The position numbers were made by a program, and so were the translations under genes. Under the pieces are notes generated by a model. The model made no database searches, was not told the DNA's origin, and saw nothing but the letters and a program-made list of their open reading frames with translations. A DNA stretch of 64,000 bases from Cheilinus undulatus (lineage: Eukaryota; Chordata; Actinopteri; Labriformes; Labridae): the NCBI RefSeq assembly GCF_018320785.1, contig NC_054872.1:42954551-43018550 (forward strand), written 5' to 3'. How positions within the stretch are numbered: position 1 is the first letter of the stretch; each line of letters begins with the position of its first letter. This document shows positions 1-21,776 of this stretch, piece by piece.

Positions 1-959
1 TATGCTTCTTGAAATACATTTTTGACCCAAAACTCATCATATTAAATTTAAATTCACTCCTACCTTAAAAGTTGTCCTTTTACAGCTTCATCTGTTGAAG
101 TTCCCACACTCCAAGCAGCGCATATTTCACATAATTTGTCTTCTCGATATCTAAATGAAGAAAAAAAAACAGCCTGGTATGAAGCGTTTCACATGCCGAT
201 GTGACAAGCTCTCGCCCGTTCTGTCTGACTGCTACCTTCTCTCTCGTCTCCTCTCTTCCTGTTCCTCTTACCACAGCCCACCCCTATTTACTTAGCCCAC
301 ATATGACATGTCAGTCTATTATGAAATAGCACTGTCAAAAGCAGAAGCAGCATCACAGGTTTGCTTTGTATGGTTCAAAGAAAAGGGTTTACACTATTTG
401 AGATCAATTTAGATTCTGTCAAAGCAGCTGTAAGTGAAGGCTGCTCTGCCTTGAGTGCTGCTCATTTTATTACGACAGACTCGACTGCAACATGTTGAAA
501 CAGGCTCACAGTTCTTCTGACACTGCTGTGGTTTTGGCACACATCCTGTTGACTTGCTGCTAAAAGGAGAAGTAGAGTCAGAGTAGTGAGAGAAGCTGTG
601 TGAGATTATCATTTAAACCAGAGACATTAAAAAAGGAGCTGCTTTAATCTGAGAGCCTCTGTTGACGCTGGTAACATGGCCCAGACATCAGAGCTCATAA
701 TCTCTGTTTAGTATAGGTGTTTTTTTTTCTTTGTTATTTCCTGACACCCACGTTCACACTTCTGCTTTCTGAAAATGCAAGGAGAGCAGATGTTTTGGTA
801 ACATTTCACCCAGCAGTGTATTGCCAGTCTGGCAGCCCACTTAATCTCCTTATAGTCCTTTTAAGAGATGATGTCCTTAATTGATCCTTCAAGAGGAAAT
901 TGAAGTTTTGCACTCTATTATTGAACTCTCTACACACTCAAAAGCTGAAACACAAATGC

Positions 960-1180
960 AATCAATCTTTATTTGTATAGAGCCGATTCTTAACTAATGA
1001 TACCTCAAGACACTTTACAAAAAAGTCAGGTCTAGATAGTACTCTTTGTTAACCTCAAATACCTGATATTAATCCACCATTAGCTCAGCACTAAGCAGCG
1101 ATTAGCACTGCTACAGTGGCAAGGAAAACTCCCTTTTAACAGGCAGAACCAGACTCATGTTGGACAGCCATCTGCTGAAG
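960..1180 (+). repeat. Teleost-type interspersed repeat
   Basis: The stretch contains the blocks CTTTATTTGTATAGAGCC, CCTCAAGACACTTTACA and GGCAAGGAAAACTCCCTTTT in the order I know from a very common dispersed repeat in fish genomes. It is diverged and no target duplication is clear. The assignment rests on remembered similarity. Confidence 0.5.
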
Positions 1181-2305
1181 CTGTGTTGCAGTTGTAAAGG
1201 GATAGAGGAGGATGCAGAAAGAGAAAAGGAGGAGATACACATACACAAACAGAATCCTATGCTCATGCACTAATGTAGAGACATTAGAATAAAGGTTGGG
1301 GTTTGATGTTTTGCTAAGGGGCCATTTGGCAGTACTCAGGAAGTGAAATGACAACTATCGACACCTGTTACAAAGCTGCAGTTGGTGGTTCAGGAAAAAG
1401 CCAGTTCCCTTCTTTTTTGGCATCCTGACCTCTAAGAAGATCCTAACATGACAAATACACCGTCCAAAATTACCGACAAATAAGGACATTTCAATGGACC
1501 AGCTCACGATGTTAACTGTACAAAAAGGCTCATTCTGTTTGAAGGAAAGGGGTTTACATTTTATAACTGGCTACATGTTCACTGAAGTAACAACACATAA
1601 CATTTGCAGTTTTGCTGCTCTAATGGGTAAAACCGTCTGGGCCCGACTGACAGGACCAATCAGCAATGAGGGGCAGTACTTACAGGTGCAGTGGAATTGT
1701 GACTGAACAAGCAGCAACAAGAGGCTGGTGCAATTATGGCAGAAGAGATTAGTGTGCATGCTGCTAAAGCGCCTGTTTTATCAGAATTCGATGACATTTC
1801 TTTGTTAAAAGATAAACAAAGAACAGTAGTGAGTTGTTTTCTTAGAACTGCGTTTTGCAGTTCTATATGGAGTTTACTCCTCAGTAGCGGCTACATCACG
1901 TGTTTTGTTGCTCTGATTGGCCCGTAAAGATGTAACAGACAGAACGTTCATCCAGTGATCCTCAGAGTCTTTTTTTCAAAGGCTCTGCTCTTTCCCAAAT
2001 GCTGTGTATGGGAGGTTTACCAGATGGCACACATCCATCTGATGTGCCAGGTTAGAAAATTTAGGTAAAAAAAAAAGAAAAAAAAAATTGTCATTGATTA
2101 AAAGCAGGATGGACCATGTTTTCCCTGACTTTCATGAACCCCTCTTTAGGACTTGGCCCCAGAGCCCCTGCTCCAGGCCTGGGACTAGTGATTTTTTAGT
2201 TTCCAACCTAGGTCCTTACAGACTCAGACACTGTCACCCCCAAATAATAACTAATTAATTACTATGAACTTCAATTACATTTGTCTGAAAGGTGATTTAT
2301 ATGGT

Positions 2306-2308
<3 letters not shown>

Positions 2309-2353
<45 letters not shown>
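2309..2353 (+). repeat. (GATA)n microsatellite
   Basis: About eleven uninterrupted GATA tetramers, directly visible. Confidence 0.97.
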
Positions 2354-2817
2354 GAGATTGTGCACATGCTGCAGCCAACAGGAGGTGGAGACAGAGCTGC
2401 ACTTTCTTACCACCAGGACTGCAACTTTTTTCTATTACCACAAGTTAGACCCATGCCAATAAAGCCTGTTGAATTGAACAGATAGCTAGACAGACATACT
2501 TCTGTCCTCTGAGTGATGCCTGACCAACACTGTCAAAAGGCCAACATGTCCCCCAAAAGGCAGCCTAGAGGTCAACAGAAATGCATTTTTTGGAAAGTAA
2601 GGGATGAATTATCGCTACAGTATTGGAAGGCTCACCTTGTTGAACCCATTGTTTTTATGTTCTCCATTCAAGGGTTGCACCCCTCACAGTCATTCACTCT
2701 GCTCCTACATCATGTGTCTCCCCTGGACTCTAGAGGAAGCAGAGGAGCATCTCATAACCAGCAGGACCTCAACAATGGCTTGATGGTCCTTCAGCTTGCC
2801 TTGACTCTGTGGGTGAA

Positions 2818-3200
2818 AGTTAAAGGTGCAGTGTTTAATATTTAGCCTAGTAGCATTTAGTGGAACAAACTTGGTAAAAATCAAACATAATCAATATAAG
2901 TAGTTCTAGATGAATAGGCCCAAGTGTTTATTCAACTGAATACAAAAAGTACTTTATAAATAATTCATAATAAGCCATTTATTCATGCATAGGGAGGGTC
3001 TCCTCCACAGACGCAACCATCTTGGCTTTTGCCATTTTTGCATGTTTCTATGGCACCACAGAAGAAACCAAATAACAGAGATACCATTTTTTTTTAAGTT
3101 CCACTGGTTGCCACGGTTATCACCAAAGAGACAAGCATCACATTCTAGAATTGACTGTTAAATTTTGATATTCCCAATTTTACACACTGCACCTTTAAAG
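2818..3200 (+). mobile_element. MITE, copy 1 of a family seen twice in the window
   Basis: The left end reads TTAAAGGTGCAGTGTTTAA and the right end TTACACACTGCACCTTTAA, so the ends are near-perfect inverted repeats of about 18 bp. The interior has no coding capacity. It shares the blocks ACCATCTTGG..TTTTTGCATG, TGTTTCT and TTCCACTGGTTGCCAC with a second copy near 62.2-62.5 kb. It is a small non-autonomous DNA element; the superfamily was not determined. Confidence 0.8.
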
Positions 3201-3779
3201 ATGGGAATCAAAGTAAGTTACATATAAAATGAATTACTTCTCTGCTGAAGTCAAAACACTGTGGCTTTGTTATCCCCTGAAACCACAACAGACACTTCTG
3301 CTTTCGGCAGTTCCAATGTGAGCAAATCTAAACATTTAATCTAGCACGTTCTTCCAGCACAGCTCATCAGTTAAGAGTGTCATAATATCAGAATTTTAAA
3401 CTTGGGTGTGATACTAATGAAACTCTGATAATTTTCTTGATACCATTGCAATAAAAAATAGAGACTCTGGCCTCCATATATGGGGTAATTCTCTGTTTGC
3501 CTGTAAAGCTAAGGGCTGAAGACTCTGACAGTAATTCAGTGTCACATCTGTGTAAACTAAATGTTTATCTTTAATGTACTAGTCTCTCCAAGTTGAAGCT
3601 CTTGTGAAAGTTCAGACAGGAAGAAAATATTCTGCATGATGATTTAATTTTCATTCTCACTCTAGCTGTAAGCAATCACCCATGGACTTATTTTCTCGTA
3701 ATCTTCAGCTGTTCACATCACCTGGTATCATCCAGTGGCCCTGCTCTACTTCCTCATTGTTAGCCTATCATATTCATGG

Positions 3780-4390
3780 TCTCTATATCCTCTCTACCCA
3801 GGGTTTGAACTCTGAAGATTCATACTGTTGGGCAGCAGTTTTAACCTAACACCACTGTTGTTGCCTAACTGTGTCTGAGTTTGAGATAGAATACCCTTCT
3901 AAAAAGATTATAGTACCATTATAACCAGATAAAGGTACAGTATCTGGGTATCAACCTTTAGAAACAGATCACCAGTTCCATGTAGGAAGGGAGCAGACTA
4001 CACAATGATGACACTGTTCTGCCTTGTAAAGTCTTTGTTTATCGGGCTGTATGTTCTTCCCACTATACTTTATGGTGGCTCAAAATCATCCTTGATGCTC
4101 TAGAGCAAGAAAGTCACTCTACCATCTATACCGGGATAGGGGTCCAGCTGGAATTTGAACCCCTACACTCATATGCCTATCTGGTGCACTACCAGTCTGT
4201 GTTTATTCCCTTCTCAGTACATAAGGCAGGTTTAAAAACAGGCTCATGGCTCCAATGGCGGAAAGCCAAAGCTCTCTAGCAGGAATTCCCCTGTCAGAGT
4301 TCAAACATGGATCCCTCAGGCTGTGAGGTAGCAGATTTAACCACTGTACCACTGTGCCAGATGCCGTTGCTCTCTTGTCAGGGTTTATGA
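3780..4390 (+). repeat. Degenerate SINE-like repeat units
   Basis: A block of the type 'GAGTTCAAAC ... GTAGCAGATTTAACCACTGTACCACTGTGCC' appears in diverged form about every 200-250 bases (near 3,805-3,860, 4,140-4,200 and 4,290-4,365). It resembles tRNA-derived SINE bodies or a tandemly inserted dispersed repeat. The family was not identified. Confidence 0.4.
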
Positions 4391-4799
4391 ACTTTCTAGT
4401 ACATTACTGTCTTTAAAAAGTCATAAGCTCACTCCTCTAGGAGAAAGCAAGAACGACCCAGCTCCCACAAGAAGGGAGCTAAACCTTCCAGCCACCACTC
4501 CCAGTAACTTTACCTGCAGTCAGATAAAGCCTAATTGTTGTGTTGTTATTATTTACGGGTTGACTTTATGCTCTTTGCATTTACCTTAGGCTTTCTGGGG
4601 AATTCACCACATTTACATATGACTTGTCTTCTTTCTTGTTGTGTGAGCGTGAACATGCATGTTATTTTTCCCTGCTGTGTTCATCCATCTGGTAGTCAGA
4701 TGGTAGACTTCAGCTGATCATTGGGCAGCTCTCACACAGTTGATGCAAAGCTTCATTTTTTTCTGTGTTATAAAGGTGATGTGAAATGCACAAAACCTC

Positions 4800-5080
4800 C
4801 CTCAAAAATTGCTCAAGTATTATTATTTATTTCATTTTATTTTATTTAACCTTTATTTAACCAGGTAAAAAACCCATTGAGATTGAGATCTCTTTTACAA
4901 GGGTGACCTGGCCAAGAGGTCAGCAGCACGCGTCATAATAAATAATACATATTCAAGAGACAAATGATAAACAATATGTTAGAACATACAATAAAAATAA
5001 TTAGAGGTAGATCACATTTAAAAGTGCAGTAGAAATCACAATAATAATTTAAAAACACAAGCACTGTTCCAATGTCTCGC
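4800..5080 (+). repeat. Dispersed repeat with the ACCTTTATTTAACCAGG block
   Basis: The blocks TTTAACCTTTATTTAACCAGG and CTCTTTTACAAGGGTGACCTGGCCAAGAGG are characteristic of a repeat I know from many fish genomes. No coding capacity is visible and the boundaries are approximate. Confidence 0.55.
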
Positions 5081-5274
5081 ATTGTCTATCAGTTAAGATA
5101 GAGCGAAAGTGTTCCAGTGAAATAAGTTCTGATATTTTCAAGTAAAAGTGCTGATTTGAAAAACTACTCAAAAAGTACAAGCTATACAAATATACAGTGG
5201 GTGTTTTTATTTTCCCAGCCTGAGATGTAGGACTATTTGGTACTATTTTGATATTTTCCTCATACTATATAGAT

Positions 5275-6306
5275 CAGGGGTGTCAAACTCACGGCCCGGG
5301 GGCCATATCAGGCCCGTGGTGCAGTTATACCCGCAGATCATATGACATTTTATTATAACTGGCCCACCAGTACGAGGTCTGTAGATTTCCTCCAGTATAA
5401 AAATGTAAACTTAACCTTGATGATTTATAATATCCTTGCTGAGTCATGAAATTAGAAAAAGAAAACAGTAAAAATAATTTGATTAAAAAGTAATAAACGT
5501 AGGGGAAATTTGTGTTTTGTGCATCGAACAGTTATGACTAAAAGTTATGGTTTTGACTGTTTATTTCATATTTTCACCTTTAAATCTCATAACTTTGATT
5601 TTTTTATCCCGTATTTTTACCTTTTAGATTCATAATTTAACATTTCAAACCCTATTTTGACCTTTTAAAGTAATGATTTTGACTTTAATTTCATGCTTTG
5701 ACCTCTTTCAATTCCTAACTTTGACTTTTATCTCATTTTTTTTTACTTTTAAAAATCATGATTTATAATTTTGTTTCATATTTTGACTTTTAAAACTCAT
5801 GAATTTGAAATTTAATCTCATATTTTGACATTTTAAACGTACATTTTGGATGTTTATCTCATTTTTTGATTGTTAAATATTATGATTTTGAATTGTATCT
5901 CAGTTTTGCTGACCATTTTCAACTCCTGACTTTGACTTCTATCTCATTTTTTTTTACCTTTAAAACTCATGGTTTTGAATTTTATTTCATATTTGGACTT
6001 TTACAACTCATGATTTTGACTTTTATCCTATTTTTTTGACTGTTAAAAATTATGGTTTCAGTATTCTATCTCATATTTTACCTTTTAAAAACATTTCTTT
6101 TAACTTTAAATTTTATGTTTTACCTTTAAAACTTATAAGTTTGACTTTTTATCTCAGATTTTGAGTTTTTAACTTATCATGTTGACCTTGTAATCTCAAA
6201 ATCATTTAGGCTGACAGTCAATGTTTAAATATTGACCCTGCTTGGCCCTCAGGTTAGACTGAAACTCAGAATCTGGCCCCTGCTGTGATTGAATTTGACA
6301 CCCCTG
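5275..6306 (+). mobile_element. Non-autonomous hAT-type transposon with 8-bp target duplication
   Basis: The element starts CAGGGGTGTCAAACTCA and ends TTTGACACCCCTG, giving terminal inverted repeats of about 13-16 bp. It is flanked on both sides by the identical octamer ATATAGAT (5267-5274 and 6307-6314), the 8-bp duplication made by hAT transposases. The 1,032-bp body encodes no transposase; from about 5,520 to 6,200 it is a degenerate tandem array of a TTTGACTTTTATCTCAT-like unit. The perfect duplication suggests a fairly recent insertion, just 228 bp upstream of the PBX start codon. Confidence 0.93.
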
Positions 6307-6534
6307 ATATAGATAATCCAAGTATCATAGACTGATGCATAGAAAAAGAATATTGTAATTGAAAAAAAAGTACAACTTTGGTATCAGTTGCTGTACTTTG
6401 TTTACTCACTGTGGCTTGTACCTCTTCCCACCAGTCACTAGGGGACCTGCTCCGTGCAATGCCTCGCATCGGCCCGTGTTGTCTGTCTGTGAACACAGTC
6501 GGGCAGCAGTCGTCGCCACTGTGCGTCGCTGAAA

Positions 6535-16135
<9,601 letters not shown>

Positions 16136-16228
16136 TGGCCCCGCCCCTCTGGCCCATGACAACGATGGAAAGTTAGTTGATGGAAAAGAAGACAGAAAAG
16201 AATGATTTCACACTTCCCACAACCCACA

Positions 16229-16320
16229 GTTTTTTTTTTTTTTTTTTGTTTTTTTTTGTACGTTGTTTGTTTGGTTTTATTTTTTTAAATGTTCGTCTTT
16301 TTTTTTTTTTTTTTTTTTTT
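16229..16320 (+). repeat. T-rich tracts in the PBX 3' UTR
   Basis: Two long T runs (about 16,231-16,257 and 16,299-16,320) lie just after the PBX stop codon. GT-rich and (ATT)-rich stretches follow to about 16,580. Confidence 0.85.
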
Positions 16321-16848
16321 CTTACTGCTCAGCATTGGTCATTATTATGTTCATATGATTCGCTGAGTGCACAGATGGTAGAGTGAAATGTGTGTTTGTG
16401 TGTGTGTTGTGTGCATGCAGGTGTGGTTTTCTTATCGGGTCGTAGGGGTTTGTTTTCCACTACTTTTTGACATGTTACTGAGGTGTGTTTGTCGATGGGA
16501 AGGAGAAGGGAGGGGGGTGCATTATCATGGTTTTTAGCACACTATATTATTATTATTATTATTAATATTATTGCTGTTTTATTATTAGTGCTACAACTAT
16601 TTTCATTTTAACAGCTCAGATAGAGAGAATGCATTTATGAGAGAATGAGAGGGCAATAGAGAAAAATCCAAAGATTTTGTGTGTTTGTTTCTCTGTTTTG
16701 TTTGTTTTTTATTTTCTACCGGGCTTCTGTGTCCCTGTAAAAATGAATGAGGCGTGTCTGAGTCCACATTAATGGTTTGAATGAGTATATCAACAGTGCT
16801 GTCTTTTTCTGTACAGTGAAACACCTGTATTCTCTCTACCTCTTTTAC

Positions 16849-16854
16849 AATAAA
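16849..16854 (+). terminator. Probable PBX polyadenylation signal
   Basis: A canonical AATAAA lies in TTTTACAATAAAGACTC about 715 bases after the PBX stop codon, a reasonable 3' UTR length. It is followed by GT-containing sequence. No closer canonical signal was seen. Confidence 0.6.
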
Positions 16855-17246
16855 GACTCTCTGTATTCACTACCACATGCTGAGCTGTGCAGATTGTGTC
16901 CAGGCAAAAGATCACAACCAATAGAAGGGAGGTATTTAAAGGTTTTTTAACTATGTAAATAAACAACCTTCAGTAATTGTCAGGGTTTAGTGTGTTTTCC
17001 TTTTACAAACGAGGTAAGAGGGAGAGTTTTGGTTAGGAAAGTGAAATGTTCTGTTTTTAATGAAATGATTGAATCCATGGATCGTTTTTCGTATCTAACG
17101 GAAATCTTTCAGTGGATTTAAGTCTACATGCCTCTGACATGATAACAGATTAACAAAACAAGGTGAGGATTAATAATGTCAGAACTTTAACCTTCAGTGT
17201 GACCTATAACCTGTTCAATTTGTTAAAAACAAAAAGAAGTATCTTT

Positions 17247-18190
17247 TGATTTCAATACAGCAGAAGTCTCAGCACAGCCTCTGTAAACTTGGCAAAATTT
17301 GCACATTCTTCCTCACTGAAGTGTTTAAAATCTGTCAGATTGTCAGGATATCTCCTGTGCACATCCCTCCTAAGGCCACCAGATTTTCAGCTGAAATTAT
17401 CCTGAAAAATGTATTAATGCACAACAAAGATGCACAAAATTCAAGTTGAGTTGAGTAGCTAACTGGGAAAAAATGGCATCCTTTGAGAGTTCCAAGGCAA
17501 AAACCACTGCTGACAGACAAAAGAACACAAAGACTGGTCTCACATTTGCTCAGGAACATCTTGATGATCCCTAAGACTGAAAATATTCTGTGGACTGATG
17601 AGACAAAAGTTGAACTTTTTGGAAGGTGTGTCCCGTCACATCTGGCATAAAACTAACAGCATTTTGAAAAGGGAACATCATACTGACAGTCGAACCTGGA
17701 GGTGGTAGTGTGATGGTCTAGGGTTGCTTTGCTGTTTCAGGACTTGGACCACTTGCCATAATTGATGGAACCATGAATTCTGCTGTCTACCAGGAAATCC
17801 TGAGGGAGAAGGTTTGGCCACCAGTCTGTGACCTCAAGCTCAAGCACACTTTGATTATGCAGCAGGGCAATGATCCGAATTACACCAGCAAGTCTACCTC
17901 GGAATGGCTCAGATTTAACAAGTGAAGATTTTTGGAGTGGCCTAGTCAAAGTCCGCACTTGATTCCGATTGGGACGCCGTGGTATGACCTTAAACTGGCC
18001 AGTCGTGCTTAAAAACCCTCCAATGTGGTGGAATTGAAACGATTCTGCAGAGAAGAGTGGAGAAACATTCATCCACACCAATGTGGAAGACTTAGACAGT
18101 TATTGCAAATGCTTGCTTGCAGTTGTTGCCGCCAAGGGTGGCACAACAAATTTTAAGGTTTTAGGGGCGATTACTTTTTCACATAGGACC
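17247..18190 (+). mobile_element. Tc1-like transposon relic
   Basis: On the plus strand, fragments translate to decayed Tc1 transposase: GGGSVMV then GCF near 17,700-17,735, and a DDE-region stretch around AIIDGTMNSAVYQEILRE at 17,758-17,815, followed by several stops. It shares blocks such as AGGGTGGCACAACA and GGGGC(A/G)ATTAC(C/T)TTTTCACATAGGACCAG with the second relic at 49.5-50.7 kb, so both derive from one family. The first about 150 bases may be a fragment of another Tc1-related repeat. Confidence 0.75.
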
Positions 18191-18599
18191 AGATAGATTT
18201 GGATGGCTGTTTCCCTAAGAGATGAAATCATCATTTAAAACCTGCATTTGTACATACTCAGATTATCTTTCTCTAGTATATAAAATTTGATTGTTCATCT
18301 GAAACATTTAATTGTGATAAATATGCAAAAAAAAAAAAAAAAAAAGAGATCAAGAAGGTGAAAATACCTTTTCACTCAAGTCTATGTTGTTACTTCCTAA
18401 AAGGACCATTGCTTTGTTTTTTGTATTGATTTTTTACTTGAAATCAAACTAAGGGTATGCCAAAAGGCTTATTATTCTTAGGCTCTTTTTAATTTACCAC
18501 ACTTAAAATAATCTAAATGTTGGTCTATTTTATTTTTATATTATTCTAAATGTTTTTTTCCCCTAATTTCTTGAATTTTTGTCTATATCAAGCCAAAAC

Positions 18600-20155
18600 A
18601 GACAAACTATTCTCCATTAAAGTTGAAGTGTTCACACGAGCCTGTCCCAGAGTGGCGTGTGGAGTCTACACTATAACCACGCGCGTCAGCCATAGTATAA
18701 TGCAATCAGGACTATTAACTAATCCCCACATGAAAGGTTTCCCACGGGGACCTCCAATTTTGGCAGCACTTGTTGAATCTTAAAGCTGGTCTCGTGTGCG
18801 TGGTGACTGTAACTCGGCTTTCCCACGGTCTCCTGGCATCATCAAAGACTTTCCACGAGCAAATGTCGAACAACTGTGGTGCTAAACGGCGCGCCAGCAC
18901 AAGACGACCGCCCAAATGGCACGCGTGGTCTAATGTGCCATGTGGGTGCGAACGCAAAAATGGGAACTCTTGTTACACCTTCTCTGCTGTGGGCTGAATA
19001 ACAAATGCACAGGCGTCACGTGCGAGTGGTGAGGTGTCGGCACTCGCCATCAGTGGGCGCACACTTAACCGAAATTAGAACAAATTTAATGACGTTTTAT
19101 GCTGAAAGTTTAGCATTTAAATCCACAACATCCCAAGAATTTGAATGACAAAAATAATATGCTTGAACATCTCAATTTGGCAACAAATATTAAAGCTTGT
19201 AATGAATCTGTGCCATGTTTGGTACATTAATGAAAAGGTGAACATATGGATTGAGGTGCTAGCTCATTCAGGGCTTTGCACCTCAAATGGTACAAACCAC
19301 ACAAATGGTTCACGCGCTCAAGTTTCTCAGGCTGTACGTTTCTTTATCATCCTGTTCTTTTGCATAAAACACGTAAGAAGAAAGCTGCTGTTCCAGGGGG
19401 AAAAGTTGTTACATAAGAGCAAACACACGACTTAATGCCCACTGTGGTCGATTTTAACGCACATCTGACGCTTGCATTTTTATTTCATGTATTTCTAAGT
19501 CATTTTTGCCGTTTAGCTAGTATTCAGTTTGTATGCATATTGCCACAGGACACATCCAGAGAAATCTGCGACTTTGGTTGTCACTGTTTTAAAGTAAAAA
19601 GTAACACTTGGGTTACTATTTGGTTCTGTCAAGCAGAAAACAGTTCTAAATTTGGATGAGAAACAGTAGAGTGAACGTCAGGCATCACAAATGCCACTCA
19701 AAATGAAGTTAATTTTCTTTACTCGCCTTTATTTTCAGATTTAACCCCAGGTTTTGGTATTTTACGCATGGATTTTACGCACGAGTTTGCGCGCGATAGA
19801 AAACGTTTCTTCGGCTCGTGCCTTGGTCCTTATAGCCTCACCATAAACTGTTTTATAACCTTATCGTTTCATTAAAGCTTCAGAGCAATAAAATTGAGAA
19901 TTGATTCGTTACATTCAATCTGAAGCATCTGCAGAAGTGGAGATGACAAACGGTGAGGTGGAGAGGGAGGGGTTGGTGCGTGCTTGGTTGGGGAGGTGGG
20001 TGTGGTTAAGTTGGGCGGTAGGAGGAGTCTGCAGTACTGGGGGAATAATAAAGTAGCTGCAGCTCGAGAGGAGCTGTCATTCTCTTATCAGCTGCTGACT
20101 GAGAGAGATCTCTGTTCTACTGGATAACTTTACCATAACTGGACCACTGGCTACG
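18600..20155 (+). promoter_or_regulatory. Upstream regulatory region of the first her gene
   Basis: No coding exon is visible. Two Su(H)/RBPJ-type sites matching YGTGRGAAM on the minus strand occur at 18739-18745 and 18820-18826, and a CACGTG at 19017-19022. Two TTTACGC motifs lie at 19761-19767 and 19774-19780. The proximal 100 bases before the transcription unit are G-rich (GGGAGGGG, GGGGAGGTGGG), with an AATAATAAAG TATA-like box near 20,045. The pattern fits a Notch-responsive promoter; activity is inferred. Confidence 0.5.
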
Positions 20156-21216
20156 ATGAAGCTGTTACAACAAAATGAGGATTCAACAAAGGATAGAAAG
20201 GTATAAATCTTTCTTTGTTCATTTGTTATGAAAAGTTTTTAAGAAGAAAAAGACAAGGACTTATTTTCTGAATGCTATAAAGAAATTAAGATTGATTAAA
20301 TCGTTTAAGTGGGACAGCTGTGATTTAAGTTAGTATTTTATGGCTCACTTGTAGAAAATAAATTTTGCATTTAACCGCAGAAGAGCTAAACCACTCCTGC
20401 AGAGGTGGAGGGAAAACTTCTGAGTTACATTTAGAGGAATTACATGCAATTTCCCACATTTTAAAATTCCCACAACACTTTTGTTCCTTTTTACAGTTTA
20501 TAAAATCTCAGGTGGAGAAACGTCGAAGAGAGAGGATGAACTCGAGTCTGGAGCGTCTGAGGACCATGTTGGTTCAAGAGCCACAACAACAGGTACATAA
20601 AACTGGCCTTTAAATGTTATCACATGTTGTGGCTTTAATAGAGTTATTCTGTAAGCTAGAAAGATTAATTTACTAATAATGTGATGTTTTCATGCAGGAT
20701 GGGGCTCGGATCAGAGTGGAAAAGGCTGAGATCCTTGAGCACACAGTCCTCTTCTTACAGAAGACTGCAAAAAAGGACAAAAGAGCTAGAGGTGGTGGTG
20801 GAGGCCAGAAACACTCCTTCCAAGAGGGAGTCTCTACCTGCCTGCAGAGAGCCGCTCAGTTCCTGGGACCTGAGGGGAAAGGCCTGTGGCTTGGAACAGC
20901 CCTAGATGCATCTTTTGCTGCCAGATTTTCCCGTTCAGACTCCGACTCTGCATCAGCCTTCCTTAAAAGAACTGGAGCTCACTCCTCCAGCTCCCTGTCA
21001 CACACAAAGTCCATTCTCCGGATGCTGAGACAGAAATCCAAGCACAGACTTCACACAGGAGCAGCCTGCAGTCCGAAGAGTTTTGCTCATCCGTACCAAC
21101 TTCCAGTGCAGAAAGAGTTCCCCACAGTTCCCCAACAGGCTCAGACACAAAATCAGACCGGGAGCCCATCCCAAAGCAGCCCAGTCAGCCAGACTCTCTG
21201 GAGGCCCTGGCCTTGA
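20156..21216 (+). CDS. Hes/Her-family bHLH-Orange repressor (first of two)
   Basis: Exons 20156-20200, 20497-20592 and 20698-21216 give a 219-aa protein. A short N-terminus (MKLLQQNEDSTKDRK) precedes the bHLH (VEKRRRERMNSSLERLRTML, then VEKAEILEHTVLFLQK), an Orange-type region (STCLQRAAQFLGPEGKGLWL) and a C-terminal WRPWP. WRPWP recruits Groucho/TLE co-repressors in this family. Members act in the nucleus as Notch-regulated repressors, for example in somite segmentation or neurogenesis. The arrangement is most like the HES7/her7 group. An oddity is that the basic region reads KSQVEK where the paralogue downstream has KPQVER, so the family-typical Pro is replaced by Ser. The start codon opens a short first exon that has an exact counterpart in the downstream paralogue. 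Confidence 0.92.
20451..20473 (-). promoter_or_regulatory. Paired Su(H)/RBPJ-type sites in her intron 1
   Basis: TTCCCAC occurs twice, at 20451-20457 and 20467-20473, 16 bases apart in the same orientation, just 24 bases before exon 2. The first matches YGTGRGAAM on the minus strand; the second has T in the last position. The closeness to the splice acceptor could be incidental. Confidence 0.35.
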
Positions 21217-21455
21217 CTACATGGCTGTTGAAACTGAACTTTGAAGGACTCTAATATATATCTAATACTCATTTATCCAAGCTGTACTGGTCCTGAAAGA
21301 ACATTTGCTTTGTAGGTTTGCAAAAACGGCATCTGATCTTCTCTACTCATACAATGTCAAACCCTGTTCAAGCCTGTAAATAATGTAAAAATGTCTTTTG
21401 TACATGTGATTTATGTGTGAAAGTGTTCACTCACTACTCCTCTTTAGTGGTTGTG

Positions 21456-21461
21456 AATAAA
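21456..21461 (+). terminator. Polyadenylation signal of the first her gene
   Basis: AATAAA in GTGAATAAAAGCAGG, 240 bases after the stop codon. Confidence 0.6.
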
Positions 21462-21501
21462 AGCAGGCAGCGGTGCAGCAATCTTTTCTGCAAGCAGGCA
21501 C

Positions 21502-21776
21502 ATGGACTCCTCCAGACTGGGAGAGCCGGATCGAGAGACCGGGCCGAGCTGTCCGAGTTTAAACTGCTGCTGTGCTGAAGAACAAGTTCAGAGGTGAGTT
21601 TAAAAGAGATGATGAGCTTCTGTCCTGCTTCATTAACTTCAAAACCCCTCTGCTATGATTCTTTATGGGTGTGATGCTGAAGTGGATAATGATTGAGTGT
21701 CCATCCATCACATTTCCAGGTGTGGGATCTCATGGTTGGAGGTTTGGAGAGCCCCCACCTTCACCTGTGTGCCATG
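21502..21776 (+). CDS. Possible small two-exon open reading frame, 49 aa
   Basis: An ATG at 21502 opens a frame (MDSSRLGEPDRETGP..) that reaches a donor-like AG|GTGAGT at about 21,594. An acceptor (TTTCCAG) ends at 21,720. Joined, the frame ends shortly after (..TFTCVP, stop), and an AATAAA follows at 21,901. I do not recognise the peptide. It may be a non-coding transcript or the 3' UTR of a longer her transcript. This is weak, from splice signals only. Confidence 0.2.

Larger units (their letters stand above)
1..5266. other. Gene-free stretch upstream of the PBX gene
   Basis: I see no exon that I can support on either strand. The short open frames here have no recognisable domain and are interrupted by repeats. 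The stretch holds a GATA microsatellite, a MITE, SINE-like repeat units and a dispersed repeat containing the ACCTTTATTTAACCAGG block; these are listed separately. It could be intergenic or part of a large intron of a gene that begins outside the window. Confidence 0.6.

Noticed and set aside
17737-18081. 114-codon minus-strand frame
   Set aside because: It is the antisense of the decayed Tc1 transposase on the plus strand.
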